Origin: Deltaproteobacteria bacterium | Lineage (GTDB): Bacteria; Myxococcota_A; UBA9042; DTJE01 | Assembly (NCBI GenBank): GCA_016784945.1 | Contig: JADHTP010000205.1 | Span: forward strand, 1-5,919 | Length of the DNA: 5,919 nt | Direction of reading: 5' to 3' | In this document: positions 3,970 to 5,919 of the stretch, piece after piece | How positions within the stretch are numbered: the stretch's first letter is position 1 | How the letters are laid out: each line of letters starts with the position of its first letter | Position numbers and translations under genes: made by a program | Notes under the pieces: model-generated | Told to the model about the DNA's origin: nothing | What the model saw: the letters and a program-made list of their open reading frames with translations, nothing else | Databases searched by the model: none

Positions 3970-5919
3970 CTACAGTTTCGTAGCGGTGAGGTTCCAGACC
4001 TTGTAGGTGCAGTCCAGGCACAGTGCGCCGCTGAACAGCACATCGAGGGATCCTTCCCACGTCGTATCGTTCGTAAACGTGCCCGACAGGGTATAGATTT
4101 CCGTGCAGATTCCCCCGCCGGGGCAGGTGCATGTCACCGTGAATGTGCCGTCCTGCGCCGAGTCGCCGGTCATCTGGCAGCATCCGTTCATCCAGGGCAT
4201 CACCACCAGACTGGTCCCGTTGTCGCTGAAGGTCAGGGTCCCGTGGATGAAGTCCACGGCACCAAAGGCACAGCTGAAGGCGACCTGGGGCGCCAGGACG
4301 TAGGTGCCCTCGGGATCGAAATCGCCACCGGAGCAGACCCCCTGGCTGCACGTCTGCCCCGCGGGACAGCAGGCATCGCCGCATTCCACCCCTGACGGGC
4401 AATGGCACTGGTGGGTGCTCCCGCTGCACTCATACCCGTTGGCGCAGGCTCCGCAGTAGGCCGTCCAGCCTCCGCACAGGTCGTTGTAGGGCCCCCCGCA
4501 TCCGTATCCCAGGGTCTGGCAGGTTTCGGGCTCGCACTCGCAGGCGCCATCGTTGCACTGGGAATTGGCGAATTCGTCGCAGGCGCCGCAAGACGGGATG
4601 GGCTCGCCGCAGCCGTTGTCCCAGGGCCCTCCGCAGTCATGACCCAGGGTCCCGCAGCTGAGGGGTTTGCAGTCGCATTTCCAGGCGTTGCAGAAGGAAT
4701 TGGGGAAGTCGTCGCACACGCCGCAGTCGCCACCGCAGTAGTCGGTCCCGCACTCCCGGTCCAGGCACGCATCCACGGTTTCGTTGACGCACTCCAACCC
4801 TTCCGCGTTGGCGGTACAGGTGAAGGTCCCGTTGGGGCACGAGTCCACGTCCGATCCGTCGCACGGCTGGCCCTTCAGGGGGATGCTTTCGTCCGTGTCG
4901 CCGTCGCAGTCCTCGTCCACCTCGTCGCAGGTCTCCTTGGCGCCGGGGTGGATCCCCACGTCCGTGTCGTCGCAATCGGCCTGGTCCAGGAGGTACCCGA
5001 CGGGTTTGGCACAGGCGTCCTTCGGGGCGTTGGGGTCGCCGAAGCCGTCCTCGTCCGCGTCCTCGTAGTAGGTCTTGAGCACACCTTCGTCCGTTTCCCC
5101 GTTGCAGTTGTCGTCCACGCCGTTGCATTCCTCGTCCATGCCCGGGTGGATGAAAGGCTTGGTGTCGTTGCAGTCCTGGCCGTCCAGCACGTAGCCCGGC
5201 GGTTTCACGCAGTCCGAAACAGGGAACCCGGGGTCGCCGTAGCCGTCCGAGTCCCCGTCCGGAAAGAAAACGGTCAGCACGCCGTCGTCGGTTTCCCCGT
5301 TGCAGTCGTCATCCTTGCCGTTGCAGGTCTCGGCCTCGGCCGGCAGCGTCGCGGTGCAGCCGTGCCATTCCCCGTAGATCCCGCCCCCACACACCATCTT
5401 TTCCAGGCCGAGCGTGCACTCGCCCTCATCGGAAACGCCGCACTCCTGCTCCAAGGTAAGTCCTTCATCGGTGTCCCCGTCGCAGTCGTTGTCCACGTTG
5501 TCGCAGGTCTCCGGCGCGGGAATATCCGCATAGCAGATCAGTTCCTGGCCGGTGCAGGACGCCTTGCCCGAGCAGGTCCCGTGTTCGTTTTCCTCGGTGC
5601 ACAGCGTGGTGGGGAGGTTGTCCATGTGGGTGTCACAGTCGTTGTCCTTTCCGTCGCAGACCTCCGGGGCCAGGGGATGGACCTCGTCGTCATCGTCGTT
5701 GCAGTCCCAGCCCCCGGCCTTTTCCACGATGTAACCCTCGGGCACCGGTTCGCCGGGGCACACCATGATGAAGTCGTCGTGGACGCCGTACTTGTCGTTG
5801 TCCTTGTCACGGTAATAGACCTTTCCGAAACAGGCCCGGTCCTCTTCCCCATCGAGTCCGTCGGCCAGGTCCTGGTCCGTCTCCGGGTAAAAGCCCTCGT
5901 CCTGGATCACGGGGATGTC
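3970..5919 (-). CDS. MopE-type Asp/Cys-rich repeat protein, N-terminus outside the window
   Basis: The frame is open to the right edge (three more codons, D-I-P, precede the GTG at 5908-5910), so at least 649 residues are seen and the true start lies beyond. Counting from that GTG, residues 32-343 hold five acidic repeats of the C-x3-D-x2-C-[DN]-G-x-T-D kind (Cys85, 136, 196, 262, 328), several with DxDxDGYGD-like loops. This is the putative metal-binding MopE motif (Pfam PF11617). Residues 386-526 are Cys-rich tandem repeats, and 531-646 form a C-terminal domain that looks beta-rich. Such proteins are usually exported, and the many Cys imply disulfides; the signal peptide would be off-window. 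It converges on the microcompartment operon and is probably unrelated to it. Calcium-binding surface protein is my best guess; the exact role is unknown. Confidence 0.85.
   Translation of the reverse strand, partial: DIPVIQDEGFYPETDQDLADGLDGEEDRACFGKVYYRDKDNDKYGVHDDFIMVCPGEPVPEGYIVEKAGGWDCNDDDDEVHPLAPEVCDGKDNDCDTHMDNLPTTLCTEENEHGTCSGKASCTGQELICYADIPAPETCDNVDNDCDGDTDEGLTLEQECGVSDEGECTLGLEKMVCGGGIYGEWHGCTATLPAEAETCNGKDDDCNGETDDGVLTVFFPDGDSDGYGDPGFPVSDCVKPPGYVLDGQDCNDTKPFIHPGMDEECNGVDDNCNGETDEGVLKTYYEDADEDGFGDPNAPKDACAKPVGYLLDQADCDDTDVGIHPGAKETCDEVDEDCDGDTDESIPLKGQPCDGSDVDSCPNGTFTCTANAEGLECVNETVDACLDRECGTDYCGGDCGVCDDFPNSFCNAWKCDCKPLSCGTLGHDCGGPWDNGCGEPIPSCGACDEFANSQCNDGACECEPETCQTLGYGCGGPYNDLCGGWTAYCGACANGYECSGSTHQCHCPSGVECGDACCPAGQTCSQGVCSGGDFDPEGTYVLAPQVAFSCAFGAVDFIHGTLTFSDNGTSLVVMPWMNGCCQMTGDSAQDGTFTVTCTCPGGGICTEIYTLSGTFTNDTTWEGSLDVLFSGALCLDCTYKVWNLTATKL
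4399..4755 (-). repeat. Protein-level 45-residue Cys-rich tandem repeat
   Basis: Two full 45-residue units are adjacent (residues 415-459 and 460-504), preceded by the second half of another (386-414). Each full unit follows the pattern xPxxC-xTLGxxCGGPxxxxCG-xxxxxCGAC, then a short loop with two or more Cys, ending in C-x-C. The next segment (504-526) adds the ECGDACCPAGQTCSQGVC motif common in myxobacterial secreted proteins. The spacing implies a compact disulfide-knotted module, likely a stalk or binding region; that is inference. Confidence 0.7.
4882..5817 (-). repeat. Protein-level MopE repeat region
   Basis: Within the right-hand gene this stretch encodes the acidic metal-binding repeats. 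The two clearest units, residues 215-278 and 281-343, each run DxDxDG[YF]GDP, a Cys, a KPxGY[VL]L turn, a DC[ND]DT strand, an HPG turn, a Cys pair around four acidic residues, and GxTDE. An earlier unit (32-99) keeps the same layout but lacks the usual Gly in its DKDNDKYG loop. Between them lies a diverged unit (132-212). The Asp-rich loops resemble thrombospondin type-3 calcium sites, and the strand reads as runs of gtcgtc on the + side because of Asp codon use. Confidence 0.8.

Noticed and set aside
4103..5734. + strand and alternative-frame open frames within the MopE-like gene
   Set aside because: They are shadows of its biased Asp, Cys and Gly codons, with low-complexity Ser/Pro/Arg/Thr products.
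5908..5910. GTG as the true start of the MopE-like gene
   Set aside because: The frame remains open to the window edge, no ribosome binding site can be seen upstream, and the expected export signal is missing.

Overview
The window looks like a chromosomal fragment of a GC-rich bacterium related to the Myxococcota (the former Deltaproteobacteria). Two observations support this. The first four genes of the left block closely resemble, from memory, the Haliangium ochraceum bacterial microcompartment (BMC) shell proteins, and the gene order matches too. The right-hand gene encodes a MopE-type, Asp/Cys-rich repeat protein of a kind abundant in myxobacteria and their uncultured relatives. No rRNA, tRNA, transposase or CRISPR array is visible.

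Left block (1-3657, + strand). After a 221-base leader with a strong ribosome binding site come five tightly packed co-directional genes: a tandem-domain BMC-T shell protein of the stacked, gated type (222-833), a BMC-H hexamer (869-1162), a BMC-P pentamer (1262-1552), a PduP/EutE-like CoA-acylating aldehyde dehydrogenase with an N-terminal encapsulation-type helix (1588-3012), and a second BMC-T of a different subtype (3028-3657, possibly starting at 3058). Together they could build a complete polyhedral shell: hexamers and two kinds of trimer for the facets, pentamers for the vertices. The shell would enclose an enzyme that converts an aldehyde to acyl-CoA. No signature aldehyde-producing enzyme, alcohol dehydrogenase or phosphotransacylase lies in the window, so the substrate cannot be told from here. 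The 99-base gap between the BMC-H and BMC-P genes can fold into a nested hairpin ending at the BMC-P ribosome binding site.

Middle (3658-3969). This is a 312-base non-coding stretch between convergent genes. It holds several short GC-rich palindromes, a 10-bp inverted repeat, and an array of four heptamers of the form GACNGTR. It resembles a dispersed repeat or REP-type element more than a gene.

Right block (3970-5919, - strand). One large gene runs off the right edge. Its product has five acidic Cys/Asp metal-binding repeats, then 45-residue Cys-rich tandem repeats, then a C-terminal domain of about 115 residues that looks beta-rich. It is probably exported or surface-located and unrelated to the microcompartment. 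Its N-terminus lies outside the window.
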